A stretch of 64,000 nucleotides of DNA. Origin: Elgaria multicarinata webbii (taxonomy: Eukaryota; Chordata; Lepidosauria; Squamata; Anguidae). A model generated the notes under the pieces. It was not told the origin of the DNA and did not search any database. It saw only the letters and a program-made list of their open reading frames with translations. The translations under genes were made by a program, and so were the position numbers. The stretch covers positions 28,877,501 through 28,941,500 of the forward strand of contig NC_086182.1 in NCBI RefSeq assembly GCF_023053635.1, written 5' to 3'. The number at the start of each line of letters is the position of its first letter. Position 1 is the stretch's first letter. Shown in pieces: positions 1-13,546 of this stretch.

Positions 1-530
1 TATGGAATCCCCTGCTTCTGTTGGTCAGGCAGGTGCCAACGTTGTATTCCTTCTGGCGCCTCCTGAAAACGTCGTCCTTTCAGGACGCCTTCCCTTAATC
101 ACCAGCCGTGGGTCCCTTTGCATGAGCCTCGTGTGGCGCAGAGCTGTAAAGCAGCAGTTTCTGCAGCCGAAACTCTCCCCACGGCCTGAGTTCGATCCCA
201 GCGGAAGCTGGGTTCAGGCAGCCGGCTCGGGTCGACTCAGCCTTCCATCCTCCCGAGGTCCGTAAAATGAGTACCCAGTTAGCTGGGGGAAAGGGAATCA
301 CGGCCGGGGAAGGCAACGGCAAACCATCCCGCTATAAGGCCTGCCAAGAAAACGTCAGCGAAAGCTGGCGTCCCTCCAAGAGTCAGTAATGACTCAGGGC
401 TTGCACGAGAGGGGTCCCTTTGTACTTTGTTTCTTTTAAAAATGTACTTTTTATTCTACTTTATTTTGTCCGCCGCTCCGAAATTCTGAATGAGCGGTGT
501 ATAAATATTAAATAAGTAAATAAACCGTAA
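1..530 (+). mobile_element. L2-like LINE 3' fragment split by a SINE
   Basis: 1-109 retains the C-terminal coding end (WNPLLL, VRQAGANVV-like) and 421-530 the 3' tail (CCGCTCCGAAATTCTGAATG, then AGCGGTGTATAAATATTAAA). The SINE at 121-411 sits between them. Confidence 0.7.
121..411 (+). mobile_element. Sauria-type tRNA-derived SINE
   Basis: tRNA-like 5' end (GCCTCGTGTGGCGCAGAG, B-box GAGTTCGATCCCAG), middle GTAAAATGAGTACCCAGTTA, and tail GAGTCAGTAATGACTCAG. Flanked by GGGTCCCTTTG at 110-120 and 412-422, an 11-bp target duplication. Confidence 0.9.
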
Positions 531-549
531 TTTATACTGCAGTTTTTAC

Positions 550-1070
550 TTTAGCTAGCCATATTGAGCCCAATTCAAGGTGCCGGTTTAAACCTTACAA
601 AGCCTTACACGGCTTGGGACCACAATATCTGACGGAACGCCTCTCCTGACATGAACCTACCCGAACACGACGTTCAACATCTAAGGTCCTCCTCCGGGTT
701 CCTACTCTGAGAGAGGCTCGGAGGGCGGCGACAAGAGAGAGGGCCTTCTCTGTAGTGGTCCCCCAATTGTGGAACAATCTCCCCGACGAGGCCCGCCTGG
801 CACCGGCATTGCCATCTATCCAGCGCCAGGTCAAGACTTTTCTCTTCTCCCAGGCATTTAGCAATATGTAATGACCGTGGGTCTGTTTTTTTGGCTCATT
901 GTTTTTAAAGTTGTTATAGTGGTTTTAAATGTATGTGTATTTTGCTTGTTTTTGTGGTTTTTAATCTTTGTGTATTGTTTTTAAGTGGTTTTATCTTATG
1001 TGAACCCCCCCAGAGAGCTTCGGCTATGGGGCAGTATACAAATGCAATAAATAATAATAAATAATAATAG
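550..1070 (+). mobile_element. L2-like LINE 3' fragment
   Basis: Carries the ORF2 C-terminal remnant ([17 protein letters not shown]-like, [17 protein letters not shown]-like) and the 3' tail CAGAGAGCTTCGGCTATGGG followed by AATAAATAATAATAAA. 5'-truncated. Confidence 0.85.
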
Positions 1071-1332
1071 GGAGGAGCTAAATAGGGCATTGGAAATCAT
1101 ATTCAGCCCACCTTTATCTTCTAAGATTTTACACATTTCTCAAGCATATCTTCATTTTTTTTTTCAGAATACATTTGATCTCACCCTTGGCCCCTTCCCC
1201 TATTTAATCTTCACAATCACCTTGTGAAGTTGGTTAAACTGGTAGACTGTGGGCCTGTTCAGACAGCATCCTAAAGCCAAGGTTAGGCCACAAACCTTTT
1301 TGCAGCCAGTGGTTAGTGAGTGTGCTTAAACC

Positions 1333-1560
1333 ATGGTTATGTATTTTTATTTATTTTATTTAAGGATTTTTATGCCGCCATTCAGCCAAAAAAGGCTCTC
1401 AGGGCGGCTTACAAAAGTATTTCTTGACAGTCCCTGCCCACAGGCTTACAATCTAAAAGACATGGCACAAAAGGAAAGGGGATTGGGAGGGAGGAGGAGG
1501 AGGAGGGGGGAAAGGAAAGCAAATTCAGGCACTACAATCTTAGTTGTAAAGTTCAGCAGT
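1333..1560 (-). mobile_element. L2-like LINE 3' tail (VNTR-bearing subtype)
   Basis: Antisense tail with GCCAAAAAAGGCTCTCAGGG, CGGCTTACAAAAGTATTTCT, CCTGCCCACAGGCTTACAAT and GGCACAAAAGGAAAGGGGAT. Nearly identical to 40432-40625. Confidence 0.85.
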
Positions 1561-1565
1561 TACAG

Positions 1566-1757
1566 TTGACAGCAGGAGGGAGGGGGCTCTCAGCTGGAGC
1601 TGGACCCAGGCACGATGGAGAGGTGCCTGGCTGCTGCTTCCTCCCTCACTGGTGGCCTCTGCAGAGACAGTTGGTAGCAGGAGGGAGGGGGCTCTCAGCT
1701 GAAGCTGGACCCAGGCACGATGGAGAGGTGCCTGGCTGCTGCTTCCTCCCTGAAGTA
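1566..1757. repeat. 105-bp VNTR, about 2 units, inside an L2-like element
   Basis: Same repeat unit and same position relative to an antisense L2-like tail (1333-1560) as the six-unit array at 40655. It differs in copy number and a few bases. It lies in the NCAPD3 intron beyond exon 23. Confidence 0.93.
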
Positions 1758-2052
1758 GCCACCATGGTAAGGAATGGTTCACATGACATTCAAGGTGGCA
1801 GTAGGGAACTGATGCCACATCTCTCCGAAGTCCTGCACTCGGTTATAGCATCTCTCATTTGACACCATGAGGGCTAGAAAGTTGTATTTTATAAATCAAC
1901 ATGAAATCAGAGATACCCAGGAAACTAAGTTTCCCGATTTTTTTCTTGGATTTTTAAATGGAATTGCACCATACAGCAACGACATCTCGTAGTCGACATC
2001 AGAATCAGTGATTCTGGAAGACAGAAGTGACCCTGGTGTCTGATTTACTCAC

Positions 2053-2291
2053 CTGCAAAAGGTTGGTAAGGAGAATGAGCGACTGCTTCCTGATGAAAGG
2101 CTCCGGGTCCTTCAAGCACATGGAGACATCCGGGATGTACCTGTCCGCCATGGTGGTGTAGCGGATACAAAGGTCGCACATCACGATGACGACATTGTTG
2201 CGGACGGCCACGTCTTTGGACACCTCTAGTTCTCGAGCCAGTGCAGGGATGCATTTCTTCGCCAGGTCCTCGTGCTGCAGGCAAAGCTTAC
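2053..2291 (-). CDS. NCAPD3: NCAPD3 coding exon 23 (last in window)
   Basis: Encodes [60 protein letters not shown] and [19 protein letters not shown], ending in phase 0 at GTGAGT. One of the most conserved condensin segments. Confidence 0.97.
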
Positions 2292-5200
2292 CTGTCACAG
2301 AACCAGGAGGGGAGGATCAGGATCGAGAGACCAGGTGGGTCCCCTCGCCGAGGCTGCAGGCGGAGCCAGAGCAAACAAAACCAAGAGAGAAGGAGCAAAC
2401 CAGAAACAACAGTTCCTCGGGATCGAGCGGCTCAAGACCCAGAGGGAATAAAAAAGGCCGTCTATTTGGGCCACCCACCGCCATTTTGAAAGAGCAGCTA
2501 GATGTTCTCATCAAGTGCTCTCACTTTCTGGGGGGGAAAGGATCGACTGCTCCGCTGGGATTTGGACTGCCAACTTACCGTATTTCTTCGATTCTAAGAC
2601 GCACTTTTCCCCCTAAATAAACAGCTCTAAAAATGGGCTGCGTCTTACAATCGAAGAAATACGGTAATAATCGCCTCCAACCCTTCCCCGCACAGCAACG
2701 TACATTTGCAAGAGAGATAAAAGGAAGAAAAAAGGGGAGCGGCTTAATCCTTAGCCCCCGCCTCAGAACAATCACAACAAGCAAGCAACGGTTTGTTGGT
2801 GTGGGTTTAAGCACACACCACTTCCCGCGTCCTGTGGAGAAAAAGGGTGGTGGTGGTGGTGGTGGGGGAAGACAGCAGCAGCAACCATCTACCGCCCTTT
2901 GTGCCCTGCCTGCTCTGTCTCGCCTGCAAATTGCTGTTGCACTGACCTTCCCGGCTCGCCGGAGCCGGCGCGAGACGAGAAGCAAGAGAGCAAAAGCCTG
3001 GCGTGAGGCCCCAGCCAAATGGGAGGGGCGCGAACCCTCCGGCAACCCAGAATTGGAGAGAGAGAGAGAGAGAGATCGGATGGGATCGCAAAACAAAACA
3101 CACACACACACACACACACAAATCCTGTCTAGGTAGAAATAGCGGAGGAGGCCACGTGACGTGGAGCCGCTCTCGCCTCTTTCCAAGAGAGGGGGCGGCA
3201 GACGGTCTCGAGCACGTGACGGTCCTCGGACGGCGCCTATTGCTCTGCGCTCCAGCCGCTCTCCCCACCCCGCGTGCAATCGCGCAGGGGCGGGCTCGGC
3301 GCTTTTGGGAGAGATTAGCGCGGGGAAATTGGGCTGTATGTTACCGCCCTTTTTCTGTAAGGCTAGAGTAGGAAAGCGGCTGTGAGGAATGCTTAAGGAG
3401 GAAGCCAGTTATGTTGGTAAAGGGCGTGTCTTTGTTCGTATTTCTTCGATTCTAAGATGCCCTTTTTCCTCAAATAAACATCTCTAAAAATGGGGTGCAT
3501 CTTAGAATCGATGGCGTCTTGGAATCGAAGAAATACGGGTATTTAGAAACCTGAAGGCGGAATCACACAGCCAGTTAGTTGTTCTAGCTGGTACCTCCAA
3601 GCCAACAGTGAGCAACTTCTTTCTGTCAAAGGCCATGTTCCCTTGCGGGTAATCTGTTTTGGGTGGGGCATGTCAGTGGTAGGCAGAGTCAAAAGTGGGT
3701 GGGTCACCCCTTTTTCATGGAACTCCCGTCGAAGGCAGACTTGCCTGACACCTCAATAAATACCCTTTCAATGACAACTTAAGTCTCGGGCCATTCGTTA
3801 CCCAATCCTGTGGCTGCAGTGCTGTATAATTTGCTGGCTTTTTAAAACGATACTGCCATTTCTATTGTGATTCTTAAGAACTCGATTGCTTTGATCTCGT
3901 TGTTAAGGCTCCTCGTGAACCCTGAAAGACGGGAAAGACGGTGTGTGTGCGTGTACTTATTTAAAACAAATTCATATGTGGTATCAATGCAGATTAGGGA
4001 AGGAGAAGGAGAAATGGCAGGCGGCAAGGCGTCCTGCCTAAAAGGAGAACTCCTACCGAGCGTGATGAACGCATGTGCTCGGACCACAGAAGGCATCACG
4101 GAGCCTCTGAACTGGGACAGTGGCTGAGATGGAGGAAGGTCTTCGTTATCCAGGGGGCTGGGCACTAGGAAACAATGCAGCAGGAGTTAGAACGGGACTC
4201 AAAGCAGGCAGGGGACAGCCTCAGTAGAAAACTGAGACAAGCCCAAGGAAGAGGAAGGTCTTACTCTGCTTCATGATGTCAGGACTAGCCAGGATGGACT
4301 GTATCAACAAGAAGACACGTTTTTCCACTCGGGCTGGGCACAGCTGGGCAGACTCACCCAAGGTGAAGAGATGCCTCACCTGTCCAAAACAAGTAGTGCC
4401 ATAATCAAAAAGAGAGCATTGCCAAGGAGGTGCAAAAGAGCATGCGGTACATGTTTCTAGCTCTGTGCCATCCCTGGTTTAGCATGTAGGTTGGACTATT
4501 ATTATTACAACAACAGAACTTAAGGATTCCAGAATGCTAGCGCTGTGCCTGGCCTTACTTACCAAGATTTCCTCTTGAAGCTGCTCTGTTCCATGCTCTT
4601 GGAGGATGATGTTTGAGATGCAGAGCTCACATGTAGATACAATATCTCCAAATACATCGTTCAGCAGCTCCTGGTCAAACACAACCGGTGGGGGGGGGGA
4701 GGGAATCACTTGATTTTAACATTTGCGAAGGAAACAGAACATCTCCCCCTGACACCCCTTCCTTCTTCCCCATCTAACACGGAAGTCCCAAAACCAAAAA
4801 GCACTTTCAAGGCACCGCACGGAGCATAATCCTGCCCACACGGTCGAAGATGGCAGTTTTTCTTTGCCGTGAAACGAGCAAAGAAACGAGGCTTTTGCCT
4901 GAGCATGCAGCTTCTTCATGGAACGAGCCAGCAAAACCAGGAAGCGTCTAATTAAACCATAGTTTCCTCTTTTGTTCAAACTGAAGTTGGAACAAGCCAG
5001 GATATTAAGCCAGCTTCAAACTGTGATGTAATATCCTGGTGTGATCTAAAGCCGACAACCACCCTGCTGCCCATTTGTGAACTGTCAATAGCTACTCTTT
5101 GTTTCATTATTAGTGATGCCGCTAGATTTCTTAATTATTCAGCTAACTGCTCAAAACCTGTGCATTCGCAATACTCAGCTTTGTAGCAAGCTTAAAAAGG

Positions 5201-5828
5201 CTGGCATCTGAACTCTTTCCACAAACCAATCATGTTCGAAGAAACAGGCATGTCGGTTCTATACACCTACATATCCTGATCCATATATCTTTCTCCTCCT
5301 TATATCAATCGGCCACAGTGAATTAACATTAATTCAAAAGACCATGTGGAAACCAATCAGGAAGGGGTACATCATATGGTGATGCATGAGGTCCTAATGG
5401 AATAGATTCCAAACACCTCCCAAGGTGCAGTTTAATACTACACACACACACACACACAGAGAGAGAGAGGGAGAGAGAGAGAGAGAACAGGACCTCAAAT
5501 TAAAGGAGAACTCTAATCTGAGGTTACACAGATACATTCATTAGTTTCCAAGAAAGTAATGAATGCGTTTGGGGGTCAATCTGACCATCATTATTCATGA
5601 TCAAAGAACTATCAATAAAAAAGGCTGAGAAGAATCTGCACAGTCAGCCCTGAATGGGTGAGGTTTTCCCCTCCCCTCCTCTCAAATTGCCCATTTCTCT
5701 GTGCATTGTGCTCTGTAGAGTAAATGGCACAATAGCAGATCTAGCCCTACACTGAAAGTGGAAAATGGGAACCCAGGTGCAAAGACAAAGGCTGTTTGAT
5801 GCAGCTGCTGTTTCAAGAAGGGAAGCCA

Positions 5829-5911
<83 letters not shown>

Positions 5912-8900
5912 GGGAGGGGGAGAGGTAAATACATAGCTTAGGAGGTGATCTTCTGAACCTCACCAGTGTTTCCTTTGAGTCATCTGTGGAGGCAAAGCAA
6001 AGTTTCTGTAAAGTCTCGACAGCTGGGCTGATGGCCTCCAGAGGACACTGGAAGTCCTGCAGCCAAGACTTGATATCACCTGGGGGGAAAAAGAGGCCGA
6101 ACACGGAGCGTGAGCAGATGCTGGCACTAGAGACGCGGGAGAGAGTTCAAATCCAAAGCAAAGCTGGTTCTGGGAGCGACACCGACAGGGCTTTGAAAGA
6201 GGCACTCACCTTTTAACCTGTTTTGGATGCTGCTAGGCAGGTGCTTTGCAATGCTCCCGATCACACACAGGACGTGCACCGTGGTCTCCAAGCTGGCTTC
6301 GTGCTGCCTGGAAAACCCGGAGGAAGATGTTTAGTTCAAAGTCAGCTAAAGAGGAAAATCCTTCTCCCCTGAAGGACACAGTGGCTGCACAGTGGTCTCA
6401 CTCACCTGCCAATACTGTCCCAGGCTTCAATTATTTTCGAGTAGTCCAGCTTGGGCGATGAGCCGGACACCTTTGCCAGCAGCATCCAAGCGGGCCCAGC
6501 CCGCTCCGTTTCCGTGTGGGAGACGACGTTATTAACAAACGAAGAGGAGAATCTGCCCTTCTTGGACAAGACGTGGAAAGCTTTGTTCAAGTACCGGCTG
6601 AAAGAGAGGACAAAAGAAAGAGACCTTAAATACCGTCAACCAGGATGCCAAACTTGCCATTTGAGTTAAACATCCTGCGTCATGTGCAACGTGGATCAAG
6701 GAGGCAATTCCTATCAATTAACTTTAGACTGCTTCAGTTCTCGCTGGTCACCAAAAAATCCAGCGTAAAGTAAGCTGAAAATCACTCCCACCTGATGCTC
6801 CATCAAAGAGCTTAGAGGAACATACACAGGACTTACATACTAGCCTCACAACAACCTTGTGAGAGGTAAGCTAGGCTGGGAAACACTGACCGGCCCAGGG
6901 GAAAGCCAATGAGGTTTTGTTATGGGTGAACTCAGAATTCTGGCTAGCCTTAACTATGGTTTAGGGAAGCAAGCCAGGATCAGAACCTGTATTTTGAAAG
7001 TGGTTTGTTTCCGTAAACCTTAGTTAATGCCAAACAGTTTCTCCGGGTTTGAACTAACTGTGGCTAGTTGAAATCGTAAGCAAAAGTTTCCATCGGCTCA
7101 TGGAAGCACCCGAGAACTAGAGGAGAATTCATAAGCCGTCAACTCTGGCTTACCATTGCATCCAAACTCAGCCAATAGCTCTCGTTGTACATAACGTTTA
7201 AGCCTGCATAGTGTTTGAAACACTTCAGATTATTGGTTTGCCAATTCTTACAATAACCACGTACTTTAGATTAATATCATTATAATCTCACACACAGGTT
7301 AAGAGATAGCAATTTGGGTGCCCTCTAGATGTTTTGGACTACAATTCCCATAACCCCAACCATTGTCCATGCTAACTGGGTTGATGGAAGTTGTAGTCCA
7401 AAACTTCTAGAGGGTGCTAGGTTAGAGAAGGCTGGGCGAATCTTTAAATCAAGCCTAAATCAGCTTCTTATAACTGAGCTAAGACTGAACCAGGGTCTTC
7501 TTAGCTCACACTTTACTATACCAAACCTGATGCTAATTGCAGACAAACTACAGTTTGTTTTAACTATGGTTTACAAAAACAAACCAAGTTCAAACTTCAG
7601 TTTATGAAACTGGCATGCTTCACTTAATCATTGTTAAGTTTAACTGCAGTTTAGGGTTCAGACGGAGCACTAAACTGTGGTTAATCGAAAATAGAAGCAA
7701 AAGCTGTTCGGACCTTCTCTTTGTGGCTCCTTTGGACTGAACAAATCCAAGGCTCACCCAGGCTTGTTCCTACAGCTAAAGTTTATCATTATGCCTTAAC
7801 ACTCATTCCGTCTGTTTGGTTCCTGCATAGCAACAACGCCAAGCCTGCAGTTCAGGTTATCAGAAAACTTTACAAAGGCAGATTTGTAGACCTAGGAACT
7901 GAAGATAAAATTGAATTTAACTCAGCAAAACTTTCCGACAGCTCTCTACGCAATCCCCAGATGACAAAGATTTTGGTGGATGAGGAAGTGTCTGAGAATC
8001 TGGGTTTTACCCTTCATCTTGGCCAAATACAGAGGCGTTTCGGAGATCCAGCAGGCCCACATGGAAACGCCAAGTTCACTGTCCGAGGGCCAAAATTAGG
8101 ATCATGACGGTATTGCAGATCGTAACGCAGCCTGATCAACAGCCCAGAGTTCTATTTCAGAAATTGTTACACTCTATTGCCGGATAAAACATATGTTGCT
8201 TTTAATCAACATTATGTGCTCTTGTCATTCTAGAAGCATCACTTCATTCCTTTTGCTGCTTCCTACACAGATTAGACGCTCTTAGTCACAGACAAGAAAC
8301 ATATTGCACACCAGAATTAAGAGACAAACGTGTTATTCTCAAAGAATGACAGAGGGGTGCTGCTCTCACTTACATGCTTCTAATTAGCATTCAACAATCT
8401 TCGCCCTTTAAAAAGCAACGGGCTACACTAAAAGATAGGAAATAGCAGGGCCAGTGGTTCCCATCTGGCCACTATTGTAGGCCCAGATCTCAGTGCCCTC
8501 TCCCTTATCATCAGGGGTCCATACATTTCGGCTGTCTGTAGTAATTAATCAGAAATTTGCGGTTGCCAGGATCCTACCCCCTTTTCAGGGCACAGCAACT
8601 TGTCTCCTGCTGGGCTTCTGAAACTCGGTGCATGAACAGGATAGCTTCCCAGGTCTGCAATCACACTGTACCAAAATAAATCCCAAACCCTTCTGTCTCT
8701 ATCTTTGCAGCTGGAGAGTGGGGTGGAAATCGTGCTCACGACGGCACTGTGCTTTCATGCTGGCTCCACCCCGTAGCTCAGCGGCATATTTTGCATGCAA
8801 AAGTTCCCAGATTCGATCCTCGGCTTGTCACGATTTCCTCCTTGACTCAAACTCCTTTTTTAGAAACTTGAAAGGAAAGGAACCTCTTGTGCAAGCACTT

Positions 8901-11900
8901 GAGTCATTACTGACTCCTAGAGGGACGCCAGCTTTTGCTGACGTTTTCTTGGCAGACTTTGTAGTGGGGTGGTTTGCCATTGCCTTCCCCAGTCACAGTT
9001 ACCTTTCCCCCAGCTAGCTGGGGACTCATTTTACCGACCTCGGAAGGATGGAAGGCTGAGGCGACCTGAGCCGGCTCTGAGAACCAGCTTCCGCTGGGAT
9101 CGAACTCAGGCCGTGGGGAGAGTTTCAGCTGCAGTAACTGTCGCTTACTACTCTGCACCACACGAGGCTTAGAAACTTGACTTTAGGGGGAAAAAAGCCA
9201 TACTTTGTAGGAATCTGTATTTCAATCATTCTACATTTTCCTTTTATGTAAACAACCCAGGGATTTTCTACTAAAGGGTGGTATAGACACTTCTGTTAAA
9301 TAAAATAAATCCTGCACACCCAGAAAGATGCTGTGCTTTTTCCTCTTTCTAACATGGAAACACAGCATTCAAGGAACAGACTCCCAATAATCAAAGGCTG
9401 GACATTTACAGAGGATCATGTGCCAAGAGCAACAGCAGGATCTGACATGTTTTAATTCGATAACGATTTAATATGGTTTTAGCTGCGTATAGAATTTAAT
9501 GTTTTACACTGCCCTGATTTTATCCGCACGCCAGGCAGGATACAAATGTTTTAGTAAGTATAAATACATGTGAATAGCTGGGTGCAGGATTACAGACACA
9601 GCCCTGCACATGCTCAGGTGCTACATACCCTACCTTAGCTCTTGACACTCCTTTGTGAGCAACGTGAGAAGGTCCCAGGCCAGTGCTTGGCTTTCGTCCC
9701 GAGGGCTGAATTTGTTACAGTGCTTCACAGGCTGCAGCAAGAGGTGGTCAAGGCAGTCCAAGGCTTTCTCCTGCACTGAGTTCTCGCAGTCCATGACAAC
9801 AGGGATGACGCCCGTCAGCCAGGCCTTCTGGATTAGGACGTTGTATGGCTGAGACTGAAAGGAGACGAGACATCTTGAGAAGCCAGCTGAAGGCAGCAGT
9901 ACCAGTGATTCCCATTTCGCGGGCAGAACGACACTACTGGCTCCAAGCCCAACATACAGCATACATAAAAACTGAATTTATTAGGTGCATTTGGAGAAAC
10001 AGAAAAGCCTGCACTGCAAGAGACATGCCAAAGCTTTCCATTCTTTAAGAGAAGAGCCACACGGGTGAGCTTTTATTTTTGTAAAAGGCAAGTTTCTAGC
10101 CGTTGTGGCTGCGCAAAGAGGTGCTTGGAGTGTGGGGGCTGAAATTTCAGAACCCGGAGAGATGGCAAAATAAGGTTTCCCAAGGTTGGGGATGGAGCCT
10201 CACTTTCCTGGAAGACTCCTTGCCCCCCTCCCCATGAACAGCAAGGAAAGGAAAGGAACCTCTCGTGCAAGCACTGAGTCATTACTGACTCTTGGAGGGA
10301 TGCCAGCTTTCGCTGATGTTTTCTTGGCAGGCCTTATAGCGGGGTGGTTTGCCGTTGCCTTCCCCGGCCGTGATTCCCTTTCCTCCAGCTAACTGGGTAC
10401 TCATTTTACCGACCTCGGGAGGATGGAAGGCTGAGTCGACCCGAGCCGGCTGCCTGAAACCAGCTTCCGCTGGGATCGAACTCAGGCCATAGGGAGAGTT
10501 TCAGCTGCAGAAACTGCTACTTTACTTCTCTGCGCCACACGAGGCTCAGCAAAGCACACAATAAAGTAGGCAAAAGAATAACGGCAGACTGAATTAGGGA
10601 AAGTTATGCACATTAACTCAGGGCTGCGTAATTCCAACGTATCAGTGCAGAACGTGCTCAGGTGCTGAATTCTACAGATTTCAGGTGCGTGTGGCCACGG
10701 TCTAGTTTCAGACCCACCCATGCCTAGGAGCAGTGACAACGCGTGGGCTCACCAGTAAGAGATCCGTAATGGACTGCAGGGCTTGCTTCCTCACAGAGAC
10801 GGCAGGATCCCGACAGCGATCCTGAAGCGTGGCCAAGTCTTCCGGGGTGCACGGAATCACATGATGCTTCAAGATGCTCATCAATACCTAGACGTCAGAT
10901 AAGCCGTGCGTCAAACACACAGGAAAACACGGTCATGCAAGGGAGGTTCATACACATCTGGCGAAAAGCCGATCCACAACAGCTGCTTTCAATTGGGGGT
11001 AAAAAAAAATAGTGAGCTTTGACTGAAGCGAACTTTGGAAAAGAACAAGATGTGACCGACAAAGGAAACAGAGAAGGATCTGCGTATTTTGCGACAACTC
11101 TTGGATTAGAAAGGACATTTCTACAAAATAGTGCAAGACTCATTTTGAATTAAGGCCTTGTCTCTTATTGGATGTGCTTTCCTCTGTCTCCATTGGTCTG
11201 ATCCCCTCCCTCCCCCATATACACATGCTGCTCAGAACATCTGGATCATCACAACAACTTGTTTTAGAGCTGTAGCATTGGGACACAATCTCCCATCATG
11301 GTGAGCACTAGGGCAGCCTTCCTCAACCTGGGGAGCTCCAGATGTGTTGGACTACAACTCCCAGAATGCCCCAGCCAGCTGGCTGGGGCATTCTGGGAGA
11401 TGCAGTCCAACACATGGAGCGCCCCAGGTTGAGGAAGGCTGCACTAGGGGTGGTGATGGAAGGAGGCGTGATGGAAGGCCTGTCGGGAGAGATTTGTCAA
11501 CTCAATAGCCTTTTCGAACTCAAGGAGGCTAAAAAGACTGATCTCTTCCTGCAGGCCTACCCAGTTGAAAGGAAAAGAAAGGAACCTCTCGTGCAAGCAC
11601 TGAATCATTGTTGACTCTTGGAGGGACACCAGCTTTCGCTAACGTTTTCTTGGCAGGCCTTATAGCGGGGTGGTTTGCCGTTGCCTCAGGCCATTATTAC
11701 CTTTCCCCCAGCTAACTGGGTAATCATTTTACCGACCTCGGGAGGATGGAAGGCTGAGTCGACCAGAGCTGGCTACCTGAAACCAGCTTCCGCTGGGATC
11801 GAACTCAGGCCGTAGGGGGAGTTTCAGCTGCAGAAACTGCTGCTTTACCACTCTGCGCCACACGAGGCTTAAGGTATTTGACTGTTATTTTAATATTCTA

Positions 11901-13502
11901 TCAGTTTTATACGTTTTCAATCAATTTTATTCCCATTTTATGGTATTTGTATCCAATGTTTTTCCACGCAATGATCCAGAGGGAAAGTCAGGTAATAAAT
12001 AATAATAATAATAATAATAATAATAATTATTATTATTATTATTATTGGGCAACTTGAGCTCCAAATTCCACAGCCATCATGCCAGTGGCCTCCCTTTCCC
12101 CCAGATGCCGGCCACCCTGCACGGACGGTGGGCTGCACCAAGTTGATTCTTCCGACGGTGTAAATTACAGACAGCAACAACGTTCAGCACAACCGGCGTT
12201 TCCGCAGCCTCTGCATTTAAATGCGCGCCAATTCGTTACCCTGCCACACAAACCCATTACGCCACTATAAATATTCTAAACATGAGGGTTTAAATGTTAA
12301 AAAGTGATTTATTCAGGCTTACATATTTCATTACCTAGTAATAAATCTCTCAACAGGAGATCAAGTATTCGCCCTAGTTAAGGCCACTTTTCGTAGTCAT
12401 TTATCATTCGATGTCGTTTCCAGGGACAGGAACTCTCTCTCATAGCCATTATCGGTACCAATCTGGGATAATTTGGTTTACATAGACGTATAGCCCACCC
12501 AAGCCCAATGGCCCCAGAAATACATTTACAGTTTCAAAGATGGGGCCCAGAGAAGAGACCGTAGCTCAGTGTTAAGAGCACCGGCTTTTCATGGAAGAGG
12601 ACGCAGGTTCAATTCCAAGTGGCAGCAGACGGGAATGACCAGGGCTCTTTATGTATTTATTGCATTTATATCCCACTTTATCGTGTGGCGCAGATCAGTA
12701 AAGCAGCAGTTTCTGCAGCTGAAACTCTCCCCACGGCCTGAGTTCGATCCCAGCGGAAGCTGGTTCTCAGGCAGTCGACTCAGCCTTCCATCCTCCTGAG
12801 GTCGGTAAAATGAGCACCCAGTTAGCTGGGGGAAAGGTAATCACGGCCGGGGAAGGCAACGGCAAACCACCCCGCTATAAGGCTTGCCAAGAAAACGTTA
12901 GCGAAAGCTGGCGTCCCTCCAAGAGTCAGTAATGACTTAGTGTTTGCATGAGAGGTTCCTTTCCCTTCCCTTTATCCTCCAAGGAACCCAAGGTGGCATA
13001 CATAACCCTCCTCCTCTCCATTTTATCCACACAACCACCACTCTGTGAGAGTCTGTGACTGGCCCAAAGTCACCCAGTGAGCTTCCATGGCTGAGTAGGG
13101 ACTAGAACGCTGATCTCCTGACTCCCAGTCAAACACTTTAGCCACTACACTGCATTGGCTTCAACAATTACACGCGTCACACTCGCCATGGTAACCATGA
13201 CACTGTCCTCTGGGGACAAGCCTTTCTCCGACTTTGAAGCCGCAGGACTCTGAAGGGCTGCTGCCAGTCACGGTTGACAGTACTGCGGTAAGTGGGCCAA
13301 GGGTACGACGCAGCGTAAAGCAGCTTTTCTAACATTCAGAAATTTTTCTCAATTATTGGGACCCGCAACGAAATGTTGCAGCGTGCAGCGCTCACGTTCG
13401 GTGTTTCAGCCACGCCATCTCCAGGGACACTCTAAATTTCCTTCCTCCAGCAGACACCCAGCTGTCTGTGGTCACTAAGCAAGCTCAGACCTCATTGAGG
13501 GG

Positions 13503-13546
<44 letters not shown>

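Noticed and set aside
550-1070. LINE-derived reading frames as host genes (also 14893-15180, 22069-22389, 25462-25737, 29032-29367, 62459-62809)
   Set aside because: All are decayed C-terminal ends of L2-like ORF2 with identical tails; ordinary interspersed repeats.
1-2052. Further NCAPD3 exons at the left edge
   Set aside because: I searched for the expected continuation (human EEFVKWKGSLFFRFV) and found no match; the stretch is repeats and unassigned intron.
2575-3279. 234-codon minus-strand frame in the CpG-rich patch
   Set aside because: Spans (CA)n, (GA)n and a foldback; low complexity, no domain.
8765-8822. Possible tRNA gene
   Set aside because: A- and B-box-like motifs are present, but the cloverleaf stems do not pair and the sequence continues as repeat. 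The same holds for 12558-12630.
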